The position numbers and the translations under genes are program-made. From Escallonia rubra (Eukaryota > Streptophyta > Magnoliopsida > Escalloniales > Escalloniaceae), in NCBI GenBank assembly GCA_033065855.1, contig JAVXUO010000586.1, forward strand, positions 107,001-171,000: 64,000 bases of DNA. The letters run 5' to 3'. The notes under the pieces were generated by a model. It searched no databases, was not told the DNA's origin, and saw nothing but the letters and a program-made list of their open reading frames with translations. Numbering within the stretch: the stretch's first letter is position 1; each line of letters begins with the position of its first letter. Positions 12,424 through 23,842 of the stretch are shown in pieces.

Positions 12424-12534
12424 TTGACGGATGTAACATTTTTTAAACATTAGGTGTGTTATTGAAACTTTTGTAACTGGAGGGGTCTTTTTGCAACAAC
12501 CCCAAACCACAGGGGTATTTTACGCAATTTTCCC
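12424..12534 (-). repeat. Right terminal inverted repeat of the large MULE
   Basis: Inverse copy of the left end at 1823-1930. Confidence 0.88.
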
Positions 12535-14683
12535 TATAAAATTTAACAAGAATCCTATTTGTTTTGGTTTTCTATTCTTTTTCAACCCTATTTCAATCTT
12601 TGTTATGATTTATTATTAAAAAATTCACAGGTATAATTTTTTCCACATTTTTAAACTTTATATAACTAAGAAACCAATTATACACCTTCTAAAACTCTAC
12701 CTAGTTAATATACTTATAGATTAGGCCTTAGTTTTGATTATCAACACCTCAAAAGTACATTGAAATAACAATTTAAAATCTTAAAAATATAAAATACGAA
12801 AATCATTCCCTACTTGCTAACTCTTTATTATTATAAAAAATTTGTAAAATTACTTGCTCGACTTTTGCAAATCTTATAAATCTATGTATTTGGACTCTGT
12901 AGTTATCAATTATCATAAATAAAAGAAGCAGCTAAGATATTATGCACAGTTACACTCCTACTAAAACCTAAATTCTGAAGGTTTATGTGTTTTTCTTCCT
13001 CTGCTCAATCGGTTCTTATTTGCTCTCGTTCCCTCCTTACGTTCCCTCCTTATAATCAAGCAGAATAAGGCTACAGGTCAGTCTCACTTTTGGGTGCTTC
13101 TTCAGAGCATGTAAAAGTAACTGTCGTATATGATGCTCATGATTTCAATAGAAGAAAGAAATCAGATTCTTAATCTGATGAAAAATAATTTTAGTGATGC
13201 ATGTTGGTGAACATGATATTCATCTTCCTGCTTCCCATAAAGAAAAATTAATAACTTCATAACTGACTAACTTTTTCTGGCAGTTTGTGAAAAATAAATT
13301 AGGTGATAACAATGATAACATCTTTCCCAGCTTGGCATTGCATTTGAGCGCTTCAAAAAACTATTGAAACACAGCCACTATGCCTTATGTAGAAAGTCGT
13401 GTAAGTAGTAACTAAATGTGGGTATTTGCCGCCAAAAGTAGGCACTCAATATTTAAGGTTAATTGAGAGAAAAATAAACACAAGCGATTGTTCTGGTTTG
13501 AAAGACATAAGGATTTACACGATCAAACTGAAGAGAGAAACAAATTCGAAGTAGAAGCACCTGCTAGCGGCAAGCGTGAAGGTAGAAGCTGGAGAACTCT
13601 ACTCAATACCTTAAACCCACACAATTGTAGTTCAAGTTGTATAGCTGCAATATTATGTTTTACCTGTTTCTAAGTTGCTTTTGGTGGAGTCAAATGGTAA
13701 TAGTTTGCCTAATTTATAAATATAAACATTTCAATTTGTTGCCTTTTTTTCTTTTGGCTAGACACATGTTACAAGTCAGTGTGTATTTAGCTTGATTTTC
13801 TCATCGCACATAATTTGATGGTTTTATCTGCTTGAAGTGGAAGTTTATTTACGTATCTTAATTTATGTACTGGATGAATGGAACTTTAGTCATACAAGTG
13901 AAGTCTTTTGAAGCTCAAGAATAAGCCTAACCAGAGATATGATGTTGAGTGAGACATACTCTATTACTACCAGTAAACCTTTCAAAAATATTTTCCCATA
14001 AAGCTTAAAATTCTAACTATACACATTTTTGGTGACAAAAAGCTAGAGTGATGTATCCTGTCTAACCTTCTTTTTATTCTAAAAGTGATAGTTGCGTTTA
14101 TAGAGTTGAATCCAATATTTTTAGTGTACATTTCGACTATGAAACTTTGTTTTGTCTTCTTATAATTATTATTTTTATATGGCAGCATAGTAAGCTTATA
14201 TGGACTCGAGGGTAATGGAAGTTCACTTCACCATTGTGGCTTAAATCTTTAAATCTCGGGAAACTGGAGAACAATTCAGAGCTTCAGATAGACTTTTGTG
14301 TAAGGTACTCTTTATCCTATTTACACACAGTTTATGTTATGAGTTATTCATTCTCACTTCAAAACTTTCTCGCGATGCTAGCTATTTTGCTGCAAATAAC
14401 CATGCATAAAAGAGTTAAATAACCTTGCAATTTTACACATGATAGATAACATACAATTAGATGATTAATATAGCAATTTTATTGATCCTTTGACATCATT
14501 ACCAGGAGGTTTGTCCAGTAGAGTTGATAAATGGCCGCCCAATTTAATGATATGATAAGTATTGTTGCAAAATAATAAATAAGTATAATGTAACCTTCAG
14601 ACCCTGGATAACATTTTTTTTCAATAAATGTACTTTGTTTCACTTTGAACCTACTTGGGGTAAATTATTGGCATATGTCTTTG
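12535..14683. other. Intergenic, AT-rich, no supported gene
   Basis: AT-rich sequence with only short open frames. I see no domain, RNA gene or complete element between the large MULE and the reverse-oriented solo LTR. Confidence 0.6.
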
Positions 14684-15764
14684 TTGCATTGTCACGCCCC
14701 CGACCCCGAGGTGGACCTACACATATTATTTCAAAATATTCCTGCTTACCAGAAATATAATACCAAAGCATTTATCAAGAAAATAACCTCAAGAGGTAAT
14801 CAGAACTCTAAACATATCCCAATCAAAAGCTAGCATTCGGGATCAATGTCTAATAAATGCAGCAGAAGTCTGATAACAATAGTCACTACAAACTTTAGGG
14901 TTCTCATAAGTCACTTATTAAAACTATTACAACTATCTTATTTACAAGTCACTAAAAAGAGTCGTCTATGATTAAAGAACAGCTCGGACTCATGCTTATA
15001 GATAGCTCATCTACTGATGTCTCAGCTTAATTACCTGAAATGGGAGGAGAAAGGAGGGTGAGCACAAAGCACAGTAAAGATCACACGCACACACCCACGG
15101 AGTACAACGCATGTATCTAATAATATATAGCTGAGTCCAAACAAAGCATATGAAAACGAAAGTACAAAGATGATTGAAAATCTTAGCACGACAATTAATT
15201 TCATTTCGGGATATCCAGCCCATCAAAGATCAAATTAAAGTCAAAGTCAAATGAACGCATTCGAATAATTGAACTAATTATCAAATACGATATAATCACA
15301 TAATACGTGACCGTAAAGCACGTTAACCTAAGCACGTGAAGGTTCTAAGTTCAAAGTTGCATACCGGTAGCAATTGCCATATCATGTCATGGTATCACGT
15401 TAACCTAAGTACGTGACGGTTCTAAAATATTATTTCAATTCAAAGAGGTCAAACAGACATCAAAGTATCACACGGATATATATACTAACCGCAAAAATAT
15501 CAAAACTATCTTTTCAATAAGAACGACTTAACGATTTCAGAAACTACTCGATATTAGACTCGAATCGAAGAGGACGAAGAGACGAGTTTAACAGAAATGA
15601 AATCGCTTGAATTCGAGTTCGTACGGTTCCAAAAAATTTAAATAACGAAATATGAACAAAAAGGTTCACAAACTTTGTCAATTGCTAGAAACTTGGCATG
15701 TGGCAAAACAATTTTGCCACTTCACGGCAATTTCCCTTAAAAGAGCATAAAAATTCGGGGAAAG

Positions 15765-16915
15765 TAGGGAATGACCCCCTCTACTATACACGTTGTGCGA
15801 TTTGCCCCCCTCCACTTCAAACTTAAGCACTAAACCCCCCCCCCCCCCCCCCTCAGTATAAGAAAATGGGCACCCTAGACGGATCCGTTAAAAATAGCGT
15901 GAAATGACCAAAATACCCTTATTTCTTTATTAGCTAATGACCCCCTGTACTATACACGGTGTGCAATTTCCCCCCCTCAAATTTAAATTACAATTTTTGC
16001 CCATGACCCTCCTCCTCTGGTCAACCCCGCTACAATTGGTGATTCACTGAGTACAACCACTTCACTGAGCACAACCACTGGTATTTTTCTCCGACCACCG
16101 GTGAGTTACAAAAAAAAAAAAAAAAAGGAACCGCGATTGCCGTTAGGTTTAGCAACTAATTTGCAAATTAAGCTTTTGAAATGCTAAAATTAGAAGATTT
16201 GAAATCCTGATTTAAAAATTAGGATTTTGAAACCTTAAAATTAGGGTTTCTCTTCTCCTTCTCCAGATTTGATCCCGCCGCCGGCAGCCCAAGTGTCCTC
16301 CTCACCCCACGCCGCCGGCAGACTCGCCCCACCCCACCACGCCGGCGAGCCCCTTGGCAAACCCACCCCACCACGCCGGCAGCCCTTTCTCTCTCTAAAT
16401 CCCATTTCAAATTTTCAATTCAATTCAATGGATCACCTCGACGGGGAAGGGGAAGGGGAAGGGCGGTCGCGGCGACGGGGAAGGGGCAGGGGAAGGGCGG
16501 TCGCTGCGACGGGGAAGGGGAAGGGGGAGGCCGGTCACGGCGATGGGGAAAGGGGAAGGGGAAGGGCGGTCGCTACGACGGGAAAGGGGAAGGGGGAGGC
16601 CGGTCGCGGCGACGGGGAAGGGGCAGGGCGGTCGCTGCGACTGGGAAGGGGAAGGGGGAGGGTGGTGCGGCGACAGGGAAGAGGGAGGCAGACGGGGAGA
16701 TGAAGGGGTGCGGTGGTCGGGGGAGTTGACAGAATCGGGTTGGGGGATAGGGGTTGGGTGGCGGGGGGGGGGGGGGAGGCGTGGGGTGGTTAGAATTAGG
16801 GTTTTTTTCTGATTTTCTTTTCTAAAAGGGCAAAAACGTCATTTACAAAAACAACAGATAGAAGAAAAGCAGACAGACCATTGTCGGCGTGAAAAGGTGA
16901 ACATGCACAATATAC
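15765..16915. mobile_element. Probable insertion in the solo LTR, MULE-like, ends uncertain
   Basis: The segment begins with GACCCCCTCTACTATACAC and repeats a similar block about 180 bp later (15947). Its right end carries a degraded inverse (GTGCACAATATACGGGG-like) near 16895-16919. CGGGG flanks both sides. The interior resembles the short MULE at 28628-29842 in its TTAGGGTTT-type tracts and GC-rich core. There is a C homopolymer near 15835-15852. The ends are too eroded for a firm assignment. Confidence 0.4.
16436..16690 (+). repeat. GC-rich minisatellite (GACGGGGAAGGGG units)
   Basis: Imperfect units combining GGTCGCGGCGACGGGGAAGG-type blocks, read in several frames as Gly/Arg/Glu-rich peptides. 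The long open frames at 16269-16812 reflect this composition and carry no recognised domain. Confidence 0.75.
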
Positions 16916-17479
16916 GGGGCAAGAAAATTTTACGACGGTCTAAGAAGTCTATACAAATCTATTTTATCAAAACAAATAACCATAATTTCTGACGAAATAC
17001 CAATTTTATCATCGAAACCAAAAATCAGAATAACGTAACTAATCAAAGGCTATAATAATAATATGAGGTAGAGATATATACATGAAACACTTATCTCAAT
17101 TCACGCTATAAAATTTGTAAAGTTGCGTAACTTTTCGAAAGTATTCAACCTAATTAATAAAATCAACCACTAAGATTCAAATCTTCAAATCAATTGTATT
17201 TTGATTAAGGTTTAGGATCGATCACTTACCAATTGTGAGTAGAATGTTGAAATTCTCAAGCCCTAATTTTCTCTTTCTTCTTCTCTCTCTGAAAGACCCA
17301 AACTCAATTTATCGATAAAACACAACCTAATCAGTCTTTTTATTTCTCTAAACTTGAAAAATAACTCCAAAGGCCCCTAAAGATATTACTTATTCGAAAG
17401 GAATTCCAAAATATTTTTAAAATTTCAAAAGTAGCTCAAGAATTAAAATAATTAACTATATATTATTTGGGGTCTTACA

Positions 17480-17580
17480 TTGCATGATCTTCATATATTT
17501 TTTGGGACATATAAAGAGGACCTTGAAACTCCAAGACAAATTAAAGTCGAGCAATATATGCTCTTTGAGGTTCTCAAAGG
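17480..17580 (+). other. Exon-like open frame interrupted by the solo LTR
   Basis: If the solo LTR is ignored, the frame upstream (about 14645-14689) continues in phase through the TTGCAT target site and runs DLHIFFGTYKEDLE, then PRQIKVEQYMLFEVLK, up to a GTAAAT splice-donor-like site near 17581. This looks more protein-like than its surroundings, but I do not recognise the family and find no neighbouring exons. Confidence 0.25.
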
Positions 17581-17585
17581 TAAAT

Positions 17586-18559
17586 TTTTAAGGAATCTTA
17601 TTTATTTTCATAACTTTTATCGTTAGTCCACTATTCTGCACCAACCTTTTAGAAGTCATGTTACACACGGTATAAACCAATCATCTCTAAAGTTTGATCG
17701 CAAAAGAAAATTGAAATGATTAGAGAATAAGTTGCTTACAAGTTTGACAATGAATTTGGACGATAAAAAAAATGAAAAGGGAAACAAGAGATAAAAACTA
17801 TTTTACCCTTAATTGACAACTAAAAGCACGCGTACGACAAGAACTGTAGGGGCATGTTTTGGGATTAGCTTAGGGGCCAACGACGGTAGTCATCGCCTGA
17901 TGGTACTAGCAAGATATAAGCGATAGATGTAGTGTTGGTCTATGGTGACTGTAAAGGTTGTAGCAATGATGTGCATGGCACTGGTAATTATGGCAGTTGA
18001 GTTGTCTAGGTGGTAGTTGTTACTGCTGGTTTAATTATTTAGTTTTGACGTAAACTTTAAGAACTTCATAAATTAGATTTTTAGATAATACAAACATGAT
18101 CAACTAACATAGAAAAGGTAATAAGAAAAGAACATCTAAACCAATACTAAAGAAATATAAGGGCATATTACTACAAACAAGAAGATAAACACAAACCCCC
18201 ATTCAACTTAGACTCTGGTATGATGGGTGCAATGGAAGTGTAAAAGTGATGAAATAACCTATTGCGCTTGCCATTCTCTTTGCCTCCAAGATTGATGCCT
18301 TAATGGTAAGTCAAAGTTTACTCCGCCCGAAGAAAGAAGCTTAGTAGCTCAAATTAAACAACTTTAGAAAGGTGGTTTGTGTTTGTGCTGGTTGTAAGAG
18401 TTTTAGATATTAATTGTCATTTAGTGACAAGAAATGGCTCGGTATCGCTGTGTATTTTGTTATGGTTGTAGTACCTGTAACAACAGCTATTATAATTATA
18501 GCATTAAAGTGTTTGGAGAATTGTAGTAGTAAAATTGCATTGGACTATGTGATGTACCT

Positions 18560-18560
<1 letters not shown>
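17586..18560. other. Intergenic, nothing recognised
   Basis: AT-rich sequence without a supported gene or element, ending in a TA microsatellite. Confidence 0.5.

Positions 18561-18563
<3 letters not shown>

Positions 18564-18618
<55 letters not shown>
18564..18618. repeat. TA microsatellite
   Basis: About 27 uninterrupted TA units just upstream of the promoter block of the first germin-like gene. Confidence 0.9.
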
Positions 18619-18619
<1 letters not shown>

Positions 18620-18935
18620 AAACGAAAAGACTATTACTAACATACAAAATTAGGACACCAATCCTGTTTGCATCTGAAAATAATGTGGTCTTATAAGAGA
18701 AGATCATTATCATATTTATCGTAAAGATACACGAACTAAATCCAGCGGCACCAACCAAAGCAACCTGTGCCGTCCTTCCATCATGAATTATTGGACTTGT
18801 TCCAAGTTAAAGTTGCTTCTTACCAAAAGCAAACTGCTGTACTTGTTCTAAGATGCTAAGGCGGTCTTTGACACTTCCACATGCTTCAAAGGACGGCAGA
18901 AGTTGATTAAACTTCTACCAGTATTCACCTCTTAC

Positions 18936-18943
18936 TATATAAA
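18936..18943 (+). promoter_or_regulatory. TATA box of germin-like gene 1
   Basis: TATATAAA lies 107 bp before the ATG, inside the conserved promoter block shared with gene 2. Confidence 0.75.
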
Positions 18944-19042
18944 GAAGATGATGCATGGTTCTTCCACAAACTCAAACCTCATATTGTCATAGAAGCTCTA
19001 CTAGCTGCTTGTACTTCTTTCGGAATCTGGAAGCCTTTTTCA

Positions 19043-20221
19043 ATGGCTGCTCGTGTTCTCTTGTTGGGATTTATCGGTCTATGTTTCTGTTTGGCCACGG
19101 CATCTGATCATAGTCCTCTACAGGATTTTTGCGTTGCAGACTCCAGCGGAAGCGGTACGGAATAGAAATGCTTGTAAATAATGCCTTTTTAGTATTACAT
19201 GTATGCATAAAACATAGATACACTCTTCAAACTACTGGTTTGAACATATGGGATACTGCAGGGTGAACTTTGCCAACCTCCCATCGGCCGTGAAATGATT
19301 ACATTTGTTGCTAAAAGAGCATGGAATGTATGTTTTTAACGGCAATAGGCCCCTTTAGGATCAAATATTGCCGAGGATTGCACAGGCTCGTGAAATGATC
19401 TAGGGTCACCTAATTAACTACATTAGCTATCATCTATTGACTGATTCACTTGATCAACTATTGATTATTGACCGAAAATAGAGGTAGACAGATGTAATCG
19501 CCCCAAATGCAGCTTGGCTAATGAACGTGATCCTCATGTTATCCTTACATTAACCTGTTGCGCAACTACGTTTTTCCCCGGAAACTCTGTATATTTAATC
19601 GTGTTTTCTTCCTCGTCGTTGACTCGTTGTGCATAATTAACATATATTGCTCATAAAATTAATTTCTTTTTTTCGTCAATGGCAGTTCTAGTGAATGGTC
19701 TTACATGCAAAAGTCCCAGCTTGGTTCAGGCTACTGACTTCTCCATCAGTGGACTTCACATGGTGGGCAACACATCTAACGCAGTGGGCTCCAAGGTGAC
19801 ACCAGTAACCGTAGCTCAGTTGCCCGGGCTAAACACGCTTGGCATCTCACTCGTCCGTCTCGACTATGCACCATGGGGAATCAACCCTCCACACACCCAC
19901 CCTCGTGCCTCTGAAATCCTAACCGTCCTTGAAGGAAGCCTTGAAGTCGGATTTGTCACGTCTAACCCTGAAAACCGTCTTATCTCGAAGGTGCTTCAGA
20001 AGGGTGACGTGTTTGTGTTCCCGGTTGGGCTCATACATTTCCAACGAAATGCAGGACATGTGAATGCGGTCGCAATTGCTGCTCTCAGCAGCCAAAATCC
20101 TGGTGTCATCCCTATTGCGAATGCGGTTTTCGGTTCTAACCCTCATATCTCGAACGATATTCTTGTTAGGGCTTTTCAGGTGGACAAGAACGTAGTTGGT
20201 AGCATCCAGTCAAAGTTTTGA
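19043..20221 (+). CDS. GLP: Germin-like protein 1 (cupin, secreted)
   Basis: Two exons, 19043-19154 and 19686-20221, with a 531-bp GT-AG intron splitting a valine codon; the product is 215 residues, the usual germin-like length. Residues 1-21 are a hydrophobic signal peptide ([16 protein letters not shown]). The germin boxes are in order: QDFCVAD with Cys30, a second Cys45, then [20 protein letters not shown] with metal ligands His107, His109 and Glu114, and [14 protein letters not shown] with His155. These are the four Mn-binding residues of the cupin barrel. An N-glycosylation sequon lies at Asn66. Germins are apoplastic hexamers; some have oxalate oxidase or superoxide dismutase activity, but which applies here cannot be read from sequence. 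The ATG at 19679 lies at the intron end and is not the true start. Gene 2 is a close duplicate. Confidence 0.96.
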
Positions 20222-20717
20222 AGAAGAACTGATCTCTATCATAAAGAAGCAAACTAGCTTCGAAGTTTGATATTATTCTTCTGCAGCTTTATCATCCTTT
20301 TATCTATTTAGTATGGTCTGTGTCCTCAATGAGTTGTTCTTCAGTGGCCAACCAGTTGTTAAATATGTTTAGCTGTACGCTAATTGTTTGTTGTGCTGCA
20401 AATATTTGAATGCCTTGATATGCATTAGTTTTGTTTGTGTTATGAAATGTTTCTCATACATAGTTTGATTCCACATTCCTATCAATAAATATCAATTAAG
20501 TGCTGAAGATCAATGATCGGTAGCAGTTGGCAGTGACAATTTCACTTTACTAATGTTAATGTTTCTGAATGGTAATAGTTCCACAAGAATAGAAGTAAAG
20601 AAAATTGATCGGCATTCCTTGTTTCTAGCCATCCTATTATTCCTCTGTGCTGAAGGATTTCACTGAGATGGCTACTGGATATTCAGAGATACATCACATT
20701 AGTTACGAATAAAACTT
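20222..20717. other. 3' flank of germin-like gene 1
   Basis: Probable 3' UTR and downstream sequence. Homology to the flank of gene 2 runs to about 20610. Several AATAAA-like motifs are present but none is decisive. Confidence 0.5.
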
Positions 20718-21639
20718 TGTTCCCAACCTATTTTGGTCGGACCCAAGGGCCCACTAAGGGTCCCGCTTCGCGCGAACACGCCGACACAGTCAACGGTCAA
20801 CTTTTCAACTCATCGAACCGGTCAAAGTGCGCACACCCAAGTCACGTGCATTTTTTGCTTCGTGCGCAACTTAGTCACCAATTATTTTACGTTAGCGTGA
20901 CTCACGGTAGCACGATGATCACGCCGCAACCACCCGAACACCTTTTCATCAAAAATATCGACCGACGGCACAACCGGAGCGACGGGGTCAGGGGCAAAGG
21001 CCTTGGCCAACCCCATGGGGTCGGCCTCGGCCTCCCCCTCGGCCTCCATGGGGGGTTGGCCTTGGCCTTCCCCCCCCCCCGGTTGTTCACCTTTCGCGCA
21101 AAGTCCTTTTCGCGTTTTGTTCGCTTCGTACACTTCGTATATGACTTTGGCACCTTGTTCGTCTCGAGGGTACGACTCACGACAACACGCTCGTCATAAC
21201 ACAACTTCCGAATTCGTCATTACCCATCAAAACACCTACCATCGGCGGGCCCGAAGTTCACCAAAATGGGGAGTGGCCTTGGGCCCCCTCTGGGGGATTT
21301 GGCCTTGGCCTTGGCCACCCCATAGGGTCGGCCACGGCCTCCCCAAGGGTGTGGCCTTAACCTTCCCCCCAATTTTGGCCTTTGGCTCCCTTCCCGCGCG
21401 CACTTATTTTCTCGACTCTTTGCACCTTCACGATGTTTACGGACGTTCGTACATCAACCTCGTGACGTCCGTCACCTGCGCACCGCTCCCGCGATGCCCG
21501 TCGCCCAAAGTCGTGAGCTACCGCCGAATGACCCGTCACCGACGGCCGCGTATCATCATTCCCGACTTTGTCATTACTGAATATCGCACTTATTATTTTG
21601 GTATAACATGCACACTCGACTCATGCCCCGTCTCCGGGA

Positions 21640-22450
21640 CACCCGATCCGCGCCCGTGCGCTGTCTCCGCAACATTCGTCGCCGCTCCCGTGCGCCACTT
21701 CCATGATAGGCACCCCGGCACCAGGCATTATATATGCTACGTTCGTCACCGCGCCCGTGCGCCACTTCGATGATACGTGCCCCGGCACCAGGTATTATAT
21801 CCGCGACATTCGTCGGCGCGCCCGTGCGCCACTTCCATGATAGGTGCCCCGACACGAGGCATTATCTCCGTGACGTTCATCGCCGCGCCCGTGCACCACT
21901 TCCATGATACGTGCCCCGGCACCAGATATTATCTCTGCAATATTCGTCGCCGCTCCCTTGTGCCACTTCTATGATAGGTGCCCCGGCACCAGGCATTATC
22001 TCCGCGACGTTCGTCGCTGCGCCCCATGCGCCATTTCCATGATCCGTGCCCCGATACCAGGTATTGTCTCCGCGACGTTTGTTGCCGCGCCCGTGCACCA
22101 CTTCCATGATACGTGCCCTGGCACCAGGTATTGTCTCCGCGACGAACCTCTGCGACGTTCGTCGCCGCGCCCGTGCGCCACTTGCATGATACGTGCCCCG
22201 GCACCAGGTATTGTCTCCGCGACATTTTTCGCCACGCCCGTGCTCCATTTCCATGATACGTGTCTCGGCACCAAGTATTGTCTCCGTGATGGTCGTCGCC
22301 GCGCCCGTGCGCCACTTCCATGATACGTGCCTCGGCACCAGGTATTGTCTCTGTGATGGTCGTCGCCGCGCCTATGCGCCACTTCCATGATACATGCTTC
22401 GACACCAGGTTTTGTCTTGCGACGTTCGTCGCCGCGCCCATGCGCCACAA
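21640..22450 (+). repeat. Tandem array of ~66-bp units inside the LTR
   Basis: About eleven units, each with CCATGATACGTGCC, GGCACCAGGTATTGTCTCCG and CGACGTTCGTCGCCGCGCCC blocks. The same unit occurs inverted, in about five copies, in the other LTR copy at 60480-60790. Confidence 0.88.
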
Positions 22451-22589
22451 CCAATGTTTCGTGCTGTAGGCACCGCGCCTGTGCGCCACAATCATGTTAC
22501 ATGCCTCCGTGCATCACACTCATTCATCGCACCATGTGCCCACGCCATGGACGTGGAACATGCTTCGACCCACTCTCTGGAGTGTGCAG

Positions 22590-22860
22590 CATTTCGAGGG
22601 GATCCGCTCGTAGTGCTCCGGCACGAGGACCCGTCGCAGCGGGATAGGCTCGTTACCACAAAGCTATCATTGTCTTCATTTCAAGGGGCTCCGCTCGTAA
22701 TGCTCCAGCGTGATGACCCTTCGCAGCGGGATAGGCTCGTTACCACAAAGCTATCTCCGTCTTCATTCCGGGGGGTTCCGCTCGTAGTGCTCTTACACGA
22801 GGACCCTTCGCAACGGGATAGGCTCGTTACCACAAAGCTATCGCCGTCTGGGGTGACTTG
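22590..22860 (+). repeat. Three ~85-bp tandem units in the LTR
   Basis: Units share CCGCTCGTAGTGCTC, GGGATAGGCTCGTTACCACA and AAGCTATC blocks. An inverted repeat (ACATGTCCACTCATGTTACA-type at about 22890 and its inverse at about 22935) lies directly downstream. Confidence 0.8.
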
Positions 22861-23310
22861 CATGACACTAGGCACTGAGCTGCGACCATGTCCACTCATG
22901 TTACATGTGATCGTCGGTGCCCCCAGGATGATGACATGTAACATGAGTGGACATGGTCGCAGCTCACTCCGAGACGGGCGCAGGTTTTTGGAGGGCATCG
23001 CACCTAGTTTGCCTGGCAGTTGGCTACATGGGCAACCTTCAACGCTGTCAGATTATCTACGCGTCTCTTGACACACCTTGTGGGATTCAGTAAGGGATTC
23101 GACCGGTGGCTGGGGCAACGGGCTTACTCTGATCATGCTATCATGGTGTGTTCAGTCTTCTCAGACAGGTAGAGCGATGCTGTGTAGGGCAGGCAACGCG
23201 AATTTGGGAATCGACAGTTCAACGGAAAACCGGTATTTTCAGACCCTCTAGTGACGTGTCACTCCCAGGGGACGACATGTGGCATTTTGTGACACATGCA
23301 CAGTTTCCTA

Positions 23311-23318
23311 TAAATAGT
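23311..23318 (+). promoter_or_regulatory. LTR TATA box
   Basis: TATAAATA followed about 30 bp later by a pyrimidine-rich leader; the equivalent is conserved in the reverse copy near 59604-59611 and, as TTTATAAACA, in the short relative near 34777. Confidence 0.65.
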
Positions 23319-23842
23319 GGACTTTGTGACTCAAAAAAAGACTTTTGCTCATTTCTCACAAAATCACTTTCTCACTCTAGAATTTGAGAGATCTTGGATT
23401 CTAGAGAGAGAAATACAAATTGGACATAACTTTGGACCGTAACATTGGACCGTAGCGTTGGACCCTGACTTGGACCTTGACTTGGACTATTGACTGCCGG
23501 CCCTGTTCGTCTCAGCCTTGTCTCCGCAGCACTGCCACTCCTCACGGCCTGTCTGGGAAGCCTTGCTCTCTGCCTTTACTCCGCCCTCACTGTCTCTCAC
23601 TTTGCATACTTGGAAGCTAACTCGGACTGCAGCCTTTGTGGCACCTCCACGTAGGTACGAACCCACTTTCCTTAGCATCAAACCTTTTCATCTTTAACGG
23701 TGAATTTGAAACAAAAGTAGATTGTTAAAACCAAATAAACATAACTAAGCATGCATGTTGAGTACTAATTTTATATATTACCGCAACCCCATTGGGAGAA
23801 TTGGTTTGTCCGATGATTGAGAACTTTGTGATGCCACTGATC

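Larger units (their letters stand above)
1823..12534 (+). mobile_element. Large Mutator-like element (MULE) with degenerate transposase
   Basis: The ends are inverted copies of about 110 bp: 1823-1930 reads almost identically to the reverse complement of 12424-12534, sharing GGTTTGGGGTTGTTGC-like and TTACATCCGTCAA blocks. Between them lie a mudrA-like transposase on the + strand with PB1-like, MULE, SWIM and zinc-knuckle parts, and a convergent GRF zinc-finger gene. The outer few bases are eroded and I could not find a clean 9-bp target duplication, so the exact ends are uncertain by a few bases. A CACTA element is nested inside. Stop codons and one frameshift in the transposase show that this copy no longer makes its own full-length enzyme. 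Confidence 0.88.
14690..17479 (-). mobile_element. Solo LTR, reverse orientation, with an internal insertion
   Basis: Read on the minus strand it starts TGTAAGACCCCAAATAATAT and ends GGGTCGGGGGCGTGACA. It is flanked by the 6-bp direct repeat TTGCAT (14684-14689 and 17480-17485). A second copy of the same family lies in the opposite orientation at 45519-49334 and matches at both ends and through long interior stretches. There is no internal coding region. A GC-rich segment at about 15765-16915 is absent from the other copy and is probably a later insertion. Confidence 0.82.
18640..20610 (+). repeat. Duplicated block carrying germin-like gene 1
   Basis: Promoter, gene, intron and 3' flank are all similar to 50555-52560. 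Shared upstream markers include GGACTTGTTCCAAGTTAA and CAAAAGCAAAC; downstream ones include GAGTTGTTCTT and CCAACCAGTTGTTAAATATG. The duplication therefore extends well beyond the coding exons. Confidence 0.85.
20718..23680 (+). mobile_element. Large GC-rich solo LTR
   Basis: Starts TGTTCCCAACCTATTTTGG and ends CTTTCCTTAGCATCA, flanked by AACTT (20713-20717) and AACCT (23681-23685), one mismatch from a 5-bp duplication. A TATAAATA box at about 23311 is followed by a CT-rich leader, which fixes the orientation and places most of the 2963 bp in U3. The reverse-oriented copy at 59262-62123 matches it over most of its length, and a shorter relative is at 34510-39726. U3 is packed with tandem arrays and GGCCTTGGCC-type palindromes. 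Many open frames cross it, but they are by-products of CpG-rich repeats. Confidence 0.85.

Noticed and set aside
19679..19690. Start codon of germin-like gene 1 at 19679 (180-residue form)
   Set aside because: That ATG overlaps the intron acceptor; the upstream exon supplies a signal peptide and the conserved QDFCVAD, as in gene 2 and the pseudogene.
21640..22450. Could the regular ~66-bp units be a CRISPR array?
   Set aside because: The units are continuous tandem copies without unique spacers, and the context is a plant LTR.
21640..22495. Several long open frames on both strands (up to 188-256 codons)
   Set aside because: They run through the ~66-bp tandem array, whose unit is free of stops in several phases; repetitive translation products, not genes.
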